From CAZCWX01 sp964502465 (GTDB lineage Bacteria > Desulfobacterota > Binatia > Bin18), in contig CAZCWX010000166.1 of NCBI GenBank assembly GCA_964502465.1, forward strand, positions 1 to 18,667: DNA of 18,667 nucleotides, given 5' to 3'. The notes under the pieces were generated by a model. It was not told where the DNA came from, ran no database searches, and saw only the letters and a list, made by a program, of their open reading frames with translations. Made by a program: the position numbers and the translations under genes. Shown piece after piece: positions 1 to 7,166 of this stretch; position 1 is the first letter of the stretch, and each line of letters starts with the position of its first letter.

Positions 1-8
1 AGCGCGCG

Positions 9-1307
9 CTACGCCGCCGAGGCAGTGATCCCCACGACGGGGTTCCGTTGGCCAGAGGCCGGCAGCGGTCGTATACCAGGCTGCTGCTCGTAAGGACCCG
101 GCAGATCCAGCTCTTTGGCTATCTCTCGCATGGCAGGTAAGACTTCCTCTCCCAGTAACCGCAGGCAGGTGCGGCGCTCCTCCATCGTCATCGGGCCATG
201 ATGGTACCAAATGCCAAAGATGCCCGGCCGCAACGTTTCGAGCATGAAGCGAATGCGCTTGATGACTGTCTTAGGAGTGCCTGCGATGATCAATCCGCTT
301 TCCAGGGTAGACTTGAAGTTCTCGTTGATGCTGCGTTTTACTTCTTCAACATCGATCTTCCCTGGCGTGAAACGGATGATTTCCGCCCCAGTTCTTGGGT
401 CGGTGAATACTTTAGCCAAGCGCTTGGTCGCTTCCTTGGAGTTATAGCCTGGAGGGAACATCCACTCAGCCCTGGCAAAGGCACCAAATCCACCACCATA
501 CACAAATCCTTTGGCCAGTTCCTGAGCCTTCTCTTCCGTCTCCGCTACACAGACGTTCTGCAGATACCCAAAGTTCTCCGGTCCAGCCTGATATCCTTCC
601 TGTGCGGCCACGTCCGCATAAAGGTTGACCATCTCCACAGTCGGTTCGAGCTGGGTAGCCAAGGCGACGTAGGGGTAACGATGTTTCGCGCTCCACACCA
701 CCGTCTCTGGGCTGATGAGTCCCGGAATCCAAATCTGTGGCCGTGGTTTCTGCAGTGGCAACACCCAGGGATTCACAAAGCGGTAATGATAGTGCTTGCC
801 CTCGTAGCGCCATGGTCCTGGCTTCGTCCACGCTTGAATAATGAAGTCGTGCGCCTCGTTAAAGCGTTCGCGGTTAAACGCCGGGTTGATGTTGTTGGCA
901 ATCTGTTCACTGCCGGCTCCACGCACCCAGCCTGGCACAAGGCGCCCACCAGAGATCAGGTCGATCATCGCCAGCTCTTCGGCTAGGCGCAGGGGGTCTG
1001 CTACCGGCAGTGGGTTGCCCAGCAGCACAATCTTCACCTTCTTGGTGATCCGGGCGAGGATGGCCGCCTCAACATCCATCACTGACCCCATACAGAAAGG
1101 GGTCTGGTGATGCTCGTTGAGCATGACGCCGTCAAACCCGAGATCTTCGGCGTAGATGCGCTCGTCCAGATACTCATTCAGCAGTTGGCTGCCTTTCTGA
1201 GGATCAAAATAGGTATTGGGCACACCAAAATAGCTGCTGCCATTTTTGATAATTTCGTCCTCGGGGACGTGGATATAGGCGCGCTCGGAAAACGACATAA
1301 TATGCAT
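9..1307 (-). CDS. LLM-class (luciferase-like) flavin-dependent oxidoreductase
   Basis: Predicted cytoplasmic TIM-barrel monooxygenase/oxidoreductase of the bacterial luciferase-like superfamily, which uses FMN or F420. It has 432 residues. Family landmarks are visible: GFDGVMLNEHH near residues 58-68, a LGNPLPVADPLRLAEELAMID stretch, SGGRLVPGWVRGAGSEQ, and a C-terminal AGTPKTVIKRI motif typical of this class. The chosen start is the ATG read from 1307, because AAGGAGGG lies 7 nt upstream of it. The open frame continues to 1457, but that extra part overlaps the upstream hydrolase gene and reads as low-complexity basic sequence. The hydrolase stop is 22 bp upstream, so the two genes are almost certainly cotranscribed. 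LLM enzymes paired with alpha/beta hydrolases are often catabolic (oxidation followed by hydrolysis), but the substrate cannot be told from sequence. Stop TAG lies at the window edge; no downstream gene is visible. Confidence 0.93.
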   Translation of the reverse strand: MHIMSFSERAYIHVPEDEIIKNGSSYFGVPNTYFDPQKGSQLLNEYLDERIYAEDLGFDGVMLNEHHQTPFCMGSVMDVEAAILARITKKVKIVLLGNPLPVADPLRLAEELAMIDLISGGRLVPGWVRGAGSEQIANNINPAFNRERFNEAHDFIIQAWTKPGPWRYEGKHYHYRFVNPWVLPLQKPRPQIWIPGLISPETVVWSAKHRYPYVALATQLEPTVEMVNLYADVAAQEGYQAGPENFGYLQNVCVAETEEKAQELAKGFVYGGGFGAFARAEWMFPPGYNSKEATKRLAKVFTDPRTGAEIIRFTPGKIDVEEVKRSINENFKSTLESGLIIAGTPKTVIKRIRFMLETLRPGIFGIWYHHGPMTMEERRTCLRLLGEEVLPAMREIAKELDLPGPYEQQPGIRPLPASGQRNPVVGITASAA

Positions 1308-1329
1308 CGCAATCCCTCCTTCGGCCTGC

Positions 1330-2127
1330 TCAGGCCAAAAAGCGTTGTAGATACTGGGTAAACTCTGCCTGCTTCTCAACCTCCGGTCGGTGGCCGCAGT
1401 TATCAAACACGACCAATTCAGCTTCTGCGATCGACTTCTTATACACCTCGGCTGCACTCACGGGCACGACCCGATCCTGTCTCCCCCAGATGAGCAGTGT
1501 CGGTAGCCCGACGACGCCTTGCAATAATGGTCCGAGGCTAGGATTATACATGTAGGGCTGCCAGGCCAGCCGGGCGGTTTCCGCGCGGGCGTCTTCCCAA
1601 GCCTCAAACTGCTCAGGGGTTTGTTCGCCCCCATACAACTTGGCAAACTCAGGAGTATTTTGGGCATCGTGCACGCTGGCATCAAGATACGCCCGTGCAG
1701 TCACGGTAAACAGGTCCATAATGTCGCCCTCTGGTGGCCGAATACCGGTCGGCGCCACCAGTACCATGCGACGGAACTGGGCGGCATCGCACGCCGCCAT
1801 TTCGGCAGCAATCCAGCCGCCCAGCGAAAAACCGATCACATCGACCGGGCTCAGCTTGCGTTCTCGCACCACGCGCGCATAGAAACCAGCCAAATCACGA
1901 ATGTTACTCACCCACTCGACCCGCGGCGACTTGCCAAACCCGGGGTGGTGCGGGATGAGGAGCGTACGGCTGCGCGCAAGCTCAGAGTGCCAGCGGAGCC
2001 ACCCGGGATGTCCGAGTTCTTCATGCAGCACGAGCACCGGGTTGCCTGTGCCGCCCTCAATAAAGGTCAGCTCAGCACCCGCCACAGGCACTGTCTCTGC
2101 ACGCCATTCCTGTGTGTTTGTTGCCAT
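1330..2127 (-). CDS. alpha/beta-fold hydrolase
   Basis: Protein of 265 residues with the complete layout of an alpha/beta hydrolase. The nucleophile elbow is GFSLGG with Ser101, the probable acid is Asp218 in GRQDRVVP, and the probable catalytic His is His246 in NCGHRPE. An HxxxG-type oxyanion-side segment, PHHPGFGKSP, lies near residues 59-68. It has no signal peptide, so it is likely cytoplasmic. The start is supported by AAGGAGG about 14 nt upstream and a closer GGAG about 5 nt upstream. It is the first gene of a two-gene minus-strand unit with the LLM oxidoreductase 22 bp downstream. Family members include esterases, C-C bond hydrolases and cofactor-free dioxygenase relatives. Pairing with a flavin monooxygenase suggests hydrolysis of an oxidised intermediate, which is inference. 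Confidence 0.92.
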   Translation of the reverse strand: MATNTQEWRAETVPVAGAELTFIEGGTGNPVLVLHEELGHPGWLRWHSELARSRTLLIPHHPGFGKSPRVEWVSNIRDLAGFYARVVRERKLSPVDVIGFSLGGWIAAEMAACDAAQFRRMVLVAPTGIRPPEGDIMDLFTVTARAYLDASVHDAQNTPEFAKLYGGEQTPEQFEAWEDARAETARLAWQPYMYNPSLGPLLQGVVGLPTLLIWGRQDRVVPVSAAEVYKKSIAEAELVVFDNCGHRPEVEKQAEFTQYLQRFLA

Positions 2128-2704
2128 GTTTCTCCATATCCTCCTTTTGTTGGGTTTGGCATTGTGAGTCAGGCGCTTGATCGTCTGGCAGGTGCAACCT
2201 GGAGTGAAGATTTGCTAATGCCTGCCTCATTTCTCCCATACAAAGCGCTGACATTATGAGCTTATTCAAATCGTAACGCTTGCCCGTGTCAATCCACGCC
2301 TCCTCGAACTGGAAGGTGGCCTCCATGAGCCCTACCCCCTTTCGAGCAAATGTGCAATCGTTGACGTCGATGAATAGCGAGCGCTACGTTAGTGAGACCC
2401 GCTGTCTATGTATGCGGTGGTGGACCTTTGTTGTTGACCGATGAAGGCATGTCGTGTTCTCCCCTCCACAACACTCTTTAGAGGTCTCCTGCCGATATGA
2501 AATTCGCTGCGCCTTGTCAAGAGAACGCAGAGGCGGTCTTATGGGCTGAGAGTCTTTCTATCAAGTGGTCCATACGGGGTTCCTAACCTGGTCAAGGAAA
2601 AAACCTGACTAGCGGCCTGGGCAAAAGAGGAATAAGAAACAAGAACGTTACCTGAGTGCTCCCGTAAAGAAGCAGATGAGAAAGAGCACTGAAGCAGATC
2701 ATCT
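2128..2704. other. divergent intergenic region (577 bp)
   Basis: This stretch separates the minus-strand hydrolase/LLM pair from the plus-strand HAD/nitrile hydratase operon, so it must hold both promoters. I see one modest sigma-70-like candidate for the plus strand (2514-2542). There is also a 7-bp inverted repeat, AGTGCTC (2655-2661) and GAGCACT (2684-2690), with a 22-nt loop just before the HAD start. A minus-strand open frame of 84 codons (2326 to 2072) runs through part of the region but overlaps the hydrolase start by 56 nt; I do not call it a gene. No RNA gene or mobile element is recognisable. Confidence 0.6.
2514..2542 (+). promoter_or_regulatory. candidate sigma-70 promoter for the HAD/nitrile hydratase operon
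   Basis: TTGTCA (2514-2519, 5/6 to TTGACA) is followed after 17 bp by TCTTAT (2537-2542, 4/6 to TATAAT). It points at the HAD gene and would give a leader of roughly 155 nt. Matches this good arise by chance, so this is a suggestion only. Confidence 0.3.
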
Positions 2705-3370
2705 ATGCAAGGGCTGATTTTTGATTTTGATGGTCTTATCACTGATACCGAATTGCCAGCGTTCCAAACCTGGCAGGAGATCTACCAAAAATACGGTTGC
2801 TCGTTATCCTTATCGACATACGCGGCCTGTATCGGTTCGCCTGGCGCCTTTGATCCTCATGCTCATCTCGAGTCCCAGATTGGACGCACCCTCGATCGAG
2901 AGGAAGTCCGTGCCCAGCGCCGGCAACGCTACATGGCACTGACAGAAGCACAATCCCTCTTGCCAGGGGTCAAGGACTATATGACTGAGGCAAAACGGCT
3001 CGGCCTGAAACTTGGAATCGCCTCCAGCTCACAGCGTGAGTGGGTCGTTGGTCACCTGATGCAGTTTGGACTCGACAACTATTTTGACTGTATCAAGTGT
3101 GGCGATGATGCAACGCACGTAAAACCAGACCCCGAGTTGTATCGCCTGGTCTTACAGACATTCAACTTACCAGGAGACCAGGTTGTTGCTTTGGAAGACT
3201 CTCCGAATGGCGTACTGGCCGCCAAACGTGCAGGGATCTTTTGCGTGGCGGTGCCGAATGCGGTCACCCGCCAACTGTCTTTCGACCACGCGGACTTGCA
3301 ACTCGCTTCCTTGGCAGCCGTGTCACTCGCACAGCTTCTGGAACAAATCCGCAGCGATGGACACCTGTAA
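2705..3370 (+). CDS. HAD-superfamily hydrolase, beta-phosphoglucomutase-like
   Basis: Protein of 221 residues with all four HAD motifs. Motif I is FDFDGLITDTE (nucleophile Asp7, acid/base Asp9). Motif II is the serine run IASSS at 105-109, motif III is Lys140 in KPDPELY, and motif IV is LEDSPNG with Glu164/Asp165 for Mg2+. A small helical cap lies between motifs I and II, as in the beta-phosphoglucomutase/phosphoglycolate phosphatase-like subgroup (subfamily IA). It is a cytoplasmic phosphohydrolase or phosphomutase of unknown substrate. The start ATG has only a weak upstream GAAG. The next gene begins 24 nt after its stop, so it is the likely first gene of the nitrile hydratase-type operon. 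HAD enzymes are not a standard part of nitrile hydratase clusters, so the functional link is unknown. Confidence 0.92.
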   Translation: MQGLIFDFDGLITDTELPAFQTWQEIYQKYGCSLSLSTYAACIGSPGAFDPHAHLESQIGRTLDREEVRAQRRQRYMALTEAQSLLPGVKDYMTEAKRLGLKLGIASSSQREWVVGHLMQFGLDNYFDCIKCGDDATHVKPDPELYRLVLQTFNLPGDQVVALEDSPNGVLAAKRAGIFCVAVPNAVTRQLSFDHADLQLASLAAVSLAQLLEQIRSDGHL

Positions 3371-3394
3371 TTGAAGAGAAAGGAGCAACAGACA

Positions 3395-3688
3395 ATGCCA
3401 CACGCACACGACCGTGGAGGATGGCCAGGAGCAGGTTCTCTTAACCGAGCTGAACATAACTTCTCGATGTGGGAGAAACGAACCGACGCGTTGCTCGTTC
3501 TCCTCACCAGTCCAGAGAAACAAGTGATGCGAGTTGACGAACTCCGTCGGGCGATTGAAAGTCTTCCACCTGATACGTATGAGAAGCTCAGTTACTATGA
3601 ACGCTGGATCACTGCCATCGAGGCGCTGATGATCGAGAAAGGTATCTTGACACAAGAAGAAATAGAGAGGAAGGCAGAATCGCTGTAG
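3395..3688 (+). CDS. nitrile hydratase beta subunit, N-terminal half (separate subunit)
   Basis: A 97-residue protein matching only the N-terminal domain of nitrile hydratase beta. It has HDRGGWPGAGSLN at the start, WEKR near 26-29, VDELRRAIESLPP at 47-59, YYERW at 67-71 and EKGILTQEE at 81-89. Arg51 in VDELR aligns by motif with beta-Arg56 of the Rhodococcus enzyme, which contacts the oxidised metal-ligand cysteines. The C-terminal SH3-like domain is missing here and is encoded by the next gene. Split beta chains are known in thiocyanate hydrolase (ScnB/ScnA) and the three-subunit toyocamycin nitrile hydratase. The start was set at the ATG preceded by AAAGGAG; an in-frame TTG at 3371 is less likely. 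Nitrile hydratase activator proteins are homologous to this domain, so a chaperone role is a weaker alternative. Confidence 0.88.
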   Translation: MPHAHDRGGWPGAGSLNRAEHNFSMWEKRTDALLVLLTSPEKQVMRVDELRRAIESLPPDTYEKLSYYERWITAIEALMIEKGILTQEEIERKAESL

Positions 3689-3764
3689 GAGTTATCCTCT
3701 ACGCTCTCCTTTGGGCGGCTACACAGTACCGTTCCTACACGTAAAGGGTTACACAGGGGCCCGC

Positions 3765-4049
3765 ATGGAAACAAAATTCAAACCAGGAGATCGAGTGCGG
3801 ATTCGCCAGGGTTCTCCACCCGGACATTTTCGCACCCCAGCGTACATTCAAGGAAAAATCGGGCGTATTGAAAAGATTCACGGCACATTTCGCAATCCGG
3901 AATCACTGGCATACGGAGGCGACGGCCTGCCGAAACGGTTTCTCTATCTCGTCTGCATAGACCAGACACAGGTGTGGGACACATACGGGGCCTCACCACA
4001 AGACAAGCTCCTCATCGACATCTACGAACATTGGCTCGAACCAGCCTGA
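3765..4049 (+). CDS. nitrile hydratase beta subunit, C-terminal SH3-like half (separate subunit)
   Basis: A 94-residue protein matching the C-terminal domain of nitrile hydratase beta. It has FKPGDRVRIRQGSPPGHFR at 5-23, PAYIQGKIGRIEKIHG at 25-40 and the family ending IDIYEHWLEPA. Arg23 in GHFRTPAY corresponds by motif to beta-Arg141 of the Rhodococcus enzyme. With the preceding gene it makes a complete beta chain in two pieces, in the same order as scnB-scnA of Thiobacillus thioparus. The ATG at 3765 has AGGGG upstream at good spacing; an in-frame TTG at 3711 would add 18 residues without family similarity. The 76-bp gap from the preceding stop rules out a simple single-base frameshift in an intact beta gene, because the second half has its own start and ribosome binding site. 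Confidence 0.88.
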   Translation: METKFKPGDRVRIRQGSPPGHFRTPAYIQGKIGRIEKIHGTFRNPESLAYGGDGLPKRFLYLVCIDQTQVWDTYGASPQDKLLIDIYEHWLEPA

Positions 4050-4060
4050 TAGCGCTTGGC

Positions 4061-4085
4061 GATTGCAGACTACGGATTGCGGACT
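4061..4085. repeat. two-copy direct repeat, 14-nt period
   Basis: GATTGCAGACT (4061-4071) and GATTGCGGACT (4075-4085) differ at one base. They lie in the short gap between the beta C-half and alpha genes. Confidence 0.5.
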
Positions 4086-4114
4086 GACAAAATCAGAAGA
4101 AAACGAAGGTAGTT

Positions 4115-4744
4115 ATGCACAAACACGGACACGAGGCACACGCACCCATCACCGACGAGCAGGGGCTGACACAGTACGAAAAACGGGCATACGCGATTCA
4201 AGCGCTGCTCATCGAAAAGGGCATCGTCACGGCAGATGAAGTACGACGGGCAATAGAAGCCATGGACGCGCGGACTCCTGCGCTCGGTGCCACAGTAGTC
4301 GCACGCGCCTGGGTGGACCCTGCATTCAAGGCGCGCTTGCTTGCAGATGCCAAGGCCACCGTTGCTGAGCTTGGGATCGATACCGGCTCGCTCAACACGC
4401 TCGTCGCTATTGAAAATACTGACACAGTGCATAACGTCGTCGTGTGCACGTTGTGTTCCTGTTATCCCCGCTCCATCCTTGGCTTGCCGCCAGATTGGTA
4501 CAAAAGCCTCAGTTACCGCTCGCGCGTTGTGGTTGATCCACGTGGCGTCTTGAAAGAATTCGGCTTGGACCTCGATGCTGACATAGAAGTGCGAGTCTAT
4601 GACAGCACTGCGGATATGCGCTACTTGGTGATCCCGGCACGTCCACCAGGAACCGAGCGTATGAGCGAAGATGAGCTCGCCAGCCTCATCACCCGCGATA
4701 GTATGATTGGGGTAGCCAAAGCGCGGACACCGGATACACGCTAA
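4115..4744 (+). CDS. nitrile hydratase alpha / thiocyanate hydrolase gamma-type metal-binding subunit
   Basis: The 209-residue catalytic subunit of a nitrile hydratase-type hydro-lyase or hydrolase. The metal claw VCTLCSC is at 110-116, with Cys111, Cys114 and Cys116 plus the Ser115 backbone as expected ligands. Thr at the second position is the cobalt-type signature (iron enzymes carry VCSLCSC). Downstream are the family segments LGLPPDWYKSLSYRSRVV, EVRVYDSTADMRYLVIP and a DSMIGVA ending. The N-terminus is His-rich (MHKHGHEAHA). Thiocyanate hydrolase gamma carries the same claw, so the sequence alone does not decide between nitriles and thiocyanate. The gene order beta-N, beta-C, alpha equals scnBAC, which favours a three-polypeptide complex. 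No separate metallochaperone gene is recognisable nearby. The start has GAAGG a few bases upstream. Confidence 0.93.
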   Translation: MHKHGHEAHAPITDEQGLTQYEKRAYAIQALLIEKGIVTADEVRRAIEAMDARTPALGATVVARAWVDPAFKARLLADAKATVAELGIDTGSLNTLVAIENTDTVHNVVVCTLCSCYPRSILGLPPDWYKSLSYRSRVVVDPRGVLKEFGLDLDADIEVRVYDSTADMRYLVIPARPPGTERMSEDELASLITRDSMIGVAKARTPDTR

Positions 4745-4814
4745 CGCTCTCACACCTTTCAGATTGAAAGAGGCATTACGTCGAGACGATGAGGGAGTGG
4801 GGTGGGCTTCCAAT

Positions 4815-5729
4815 ATGGGAACAGAATCGTTCTTAAAGGCCACAAAATATGGCCTTTTTTATCCTTTTGCTTCCCTCTTTCCGTTGCCCACTGCCTACCG
4901 TCTGGCACGGGCATGGGGGAGGAGAGAAGCACGGCGCAATCCCAGCATTATTGAGGCGGTCCGCGCAAACGCCATGCTGGTCTTAGGACCATCAGCCTCG
5001 CCGACGATGATTAGGAATCTCGGCGAGCAATTTTTTGCCGTGCGCAGCTATGACGAACTAGACGCCTTTGCCGTTCTGACCCATTCCTGGCGGCGATTAG
5101 AAAAATGGATACGGATAGAGGGAGAGGAGAAGTTCTTGCCTCTCACAAGAACGAGACAGGGTATACTTTTACTGACCTTCCACGTCGGGGGTGGCTCCTT
5201 GATCTTCCCCTACCTCCGCAGTCGCGGTATCGTATCTCATTATCTCTCGATCTCGCTGCGCCAGGTTCGTGTTATGACTGACCGCATCCAATATACCTTT
5301 GGCCGGTTTCGACTGTGGGGGATTCAGCACCTTGCGGGGCACAACATCATCTTCGTGGGTGGGAGCAAAGACCAGATTCGCCAAGTGCTCCGCCAAGGGG
5401 GGATCGTCGTCGCGTTGCTTGATGTCGTCCCTGACGCATTGCATATTAAAGACTTCGCCGAGGTCTCTTTTTTTGGTCGTCTGGCGCGATTTCCCACTGG
5501 CCTCCTCGCTGTGGCGGCAGAGACCGATGCCGCCGTTGTTCCGTTTTTCGGTAGAGTAGAGGAGGACTTGCATCGCCATCTTTCTTTTGCGGCACCCCAG
5601 CATATAGGGCAGATCGAAAAGAGTCTGGATGCTCTTGTTGGTCTTTTAGAAGAGTATATTCGACGTTATCCCCAAGAATGGCATTTTTGGCCTGGGCTCC
5701 AGTATTTTTATGGCCAGGAGGGTCGCTAG
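4815..5729 (+). CDS. LpxL/HtrB-like lysophospholipid acyltransferase, altered HX4D motif
   Basis: A 304-residue protein of the lipid A acyltransferase (LpxL/HtrB) type. Visible landmarks are LPTAYRLARAWGRREARRN near the N-terminus, the motif I position LLLTFHVGGGS at 118-128, FVGGSKDQIRQVLRQGGIVVALLD, FFGRLARFPTGLLAVAAETDAAVVPFF, and an ending EEYIRRYPQEWHFWPG. Family members transfer acyl chains to lipids at the inner face of the cytoplasmic membrane using HX4(D/E). Here the residue at the acidic position is Ser128 after His123, so the usual His-Asp/Glu dyad is not present in register. It lies 70 nt after the alpha subunit and may share its transcript. The ATG at 4815 (GGGTGGG about 8 nt upstream) is preferred; a TTG at 4764 would add 17 residues. 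It could be a divergent acyltransferase using thioesters in a specialised pathway, or an inactive one. Confidence 0.82.
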   Translation: MGTESFLKATKYGLFYPFASLFPLPTAYRLARAWGRREARRNPSIIEAVRANAMLVLGPSASPTMIRNLGEQFFAVRSYDELDAFAVLTHSWRRLEKWIRIEGEEKFLPLTRTRQGILLLTFHVGGGSLIFPYLRSRGIVSHYLSISLRQVRVMTDRIQYTFGRFRLWGIQHLAGHNIIFVGGSKDQIRQVLRQGGIVVALLDVVPDALHIKDFAEVSFFGRLARFPTGLLAVAAETDAAVVPFFGRVEEDLHRHLSFAAPQHIGQIEKSLDALVGLLEEYIRRYPQEWHFWPGLQYFYGQEGR

Positions 5730-5774
5730 TGGCTGGAAAGAAAATTCCTATCCTGACAATATCATTCATACCGA

Positions 5775-5788
5775 GTGTTAGGGAACAC
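5775..5788. terminator. weak hairpin between convergent genes
   Basis: GTGTT, a 4-nt loop, then AACAC, in the 87-bp gap between the converging acyltransferase and GTPase genes. The stem is short and there is no clear T tract on either side, so a terminator role is only suggested by position. Confidence 0.25.
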
Positions 5789-5816
5789 CTAAATATCCTG
5801 TGCGATTTTCACAGTT

Positions 5817-7166
5817 TTACGCCGGCTTTTTCCCCGCCGCCATATTGAGCCGGATTCTCTCGTTGATTTCGGCCTTGAGTCGTTCCAAGACGGAATTCTT
5901 GTCGGTGGTTTCCAGAATACGCCGAACGATGATCTTTGGTCCTTCAGGTCCCCAGGAGGCGCCGTTCTCCAGGTAGACTTTTGCCGCCTGCCCGACAATA
6001 TAGGAGCCAAACCCGGCGACTCCCCCGTGAGGGAGGGCGGTCAGGACCGTACCCGCTCCTAACGTCAGCCCTTTGAACACCGAAGCGGCAATATGGGTTG
6101 CCATCTCAACAGCCGTGACCCCTCCTGCGGATAACAGGATGGCGTTAATCAGCGCACTGGCATTTGCCCACGACATCCGAATCCCATAGATGCGCGACAG
6201 CGCAAACACCATCGCCACATCAACAGCGCTCCCGCCGAGGACATCCGCAATCGGAATGGGATTCACCGCGACAGCAACAGCCTTGCTCACGGCAAAACTC
6301 CAAATGGTTTTTGTCGCTTGTTGATCGCGGAGCTTAATTCTGATTGCCGCAATTCTATCGCTCGTATCGGCTGCATACAGGGCGGCATTTAACGCCAACA
6401 GTGCCTTGCCATCCTTCGCCAATACTTCCAGCATGCGCACTTTTAACTGTTCGACATCCGGTCGCGATTTGCGCCACTCGACACGGGTTGTGCCATCGAC
6501 TGACTCGATCACATACTCTTTTGCCAGAGGATCGGCTGTGGTTTCAACAATATCATCCGCACTCACGAGCCTGGGCAGCCGCTCGGTCTGTAAGACCTCT
6601 CGAAGCTGCTTTCGTTGTTCATCGCTGTACAGATCGACCTTGTTGAACACGAGAATGATCGGTTTATGGCTGGTCGCCAGCTCGGCTAACGCAGAGAACT
6701 CCTGGCTATTGAGGTCCGAGTCAATGACAAAGAGGATTACATCGGCACGCTGCGCCGCCTCGCGTGCTATCTTCGCTCGCATTGCCCCGTTCACCTCGTT
6801 AATGCCTGGCGTATCGATCAGAACGACCTGCGAAGCAGCAAAACCGGGGATACAGTAGCCGCATCCTTCCCATGAGCACTGCCAGATTTCCTTTGTCCAG
6901 CCTCCACGGACATCCACCTGCGCAATCGATCGACCGATCAGCGCATTGATCAACGCAGACTTGCCAGTATTGATCTCCCCGAACACCGCGATCTCGACCC
7001 GTCCAGTCTCGAGTTTGCGTGTCATCGCCTGCAGTTGTGCAAACTCATTTTCAAGAGTGCTTTTTTCCTCCTCGGAACATCCTTCATACTGCCGCAACGT
7101 TTGGCGCACGGCGGCGAGGGCTTTTTCGTAGTGTTGTTGTTCATTGTCAGAGAGATTTACACGCAT
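5817..7166 (-). CDS. Era/TrmE-like GTPase with DUF697-like C-terminal region
   Basis: A 449-residue GTPase. The N-terminal helical region (1-55) precedes a G domain with G1 GEINTGKS (63-70), G3 DTPG (118-121) and G4 NKVD (175-178). The C-terminal third is hydrophobic and carries NPIPIADVLGG, the hallmark of DUF697 (YcjF-like) membrane-associated regions, followed by Gly/Ala-rich helices. It probably binds or remodels membrane, or acts as a regulatory switch with its neighbour; the role is not established. Between G1 and G3 it has Cys97, Cys102 and Cys105, absent from the paralogous neighbour. The start is set at the ATG with AAAGGA about 7 nt upstream; the frame stays open to 7247, but that part lies inside the upstream gene. 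It overlaps the end of the upstream GTPase gene by 10 nt, indicating translational coupling. Confidence 0.88.
   Translation of the reverse strand: MRVNLSDNEQQHYEKALAAVRQTLRQYEGCSEEEKSTLENEFAQLQAMTRKLETGRVEIAVFGEINTGKSALINALIGRSIAQVDVRGGWTKEIWQCSWEGCGYCIPGFAASQVVLIDTPGINEVNGAMRAKIAREAAQRADVILFVIDSDLNSQEFSALAELATSHKPIILVFNKVDLYSDEQRKQLREVLQTERLPRLVSADDIVETTADPLAKEYVIESVDGTTRVEWRKSRPDVEQLKVRMLEVLAKDGKALLALNAALYAADTSDRIAAIRIKLRDQQATKTIWSFAVSKAVAVAVNPIPIADVLGGSAVDVAMVFALSRIYGIRMSWANASALINAILLSAGGVTAVEMATHIAASVFKGLTLGAGTVLTALPHGGVAGFGSYIVGQAAKVYLENGASWGPEGPKIIVRRILETTDKNSVLERLKAEINERIRLNMAAGKKPA

Noticed and set aside
198..986. Long plus-strand open frame of 262 codons opposite the LLM oxidoreductase
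   Set aside because: Antisense to a well-supported gene with clear family motifs; the translation has no recognisable domain and no good start signal.
3395..4049. A single nitrile hydratase beta gene broken by a sequencing frameshift
   Set aside because: The two halves are separated by 76 bp, each has its own start and SD, and the gene order matches known split-beta systems.
4815..5729. Acyltransferase start at TTG 4764
   Set aside because: TTG start with a charged extra 17 residues and no clear SD; the ATG at 4815 has a purine-rich stretch at suitable spacing.
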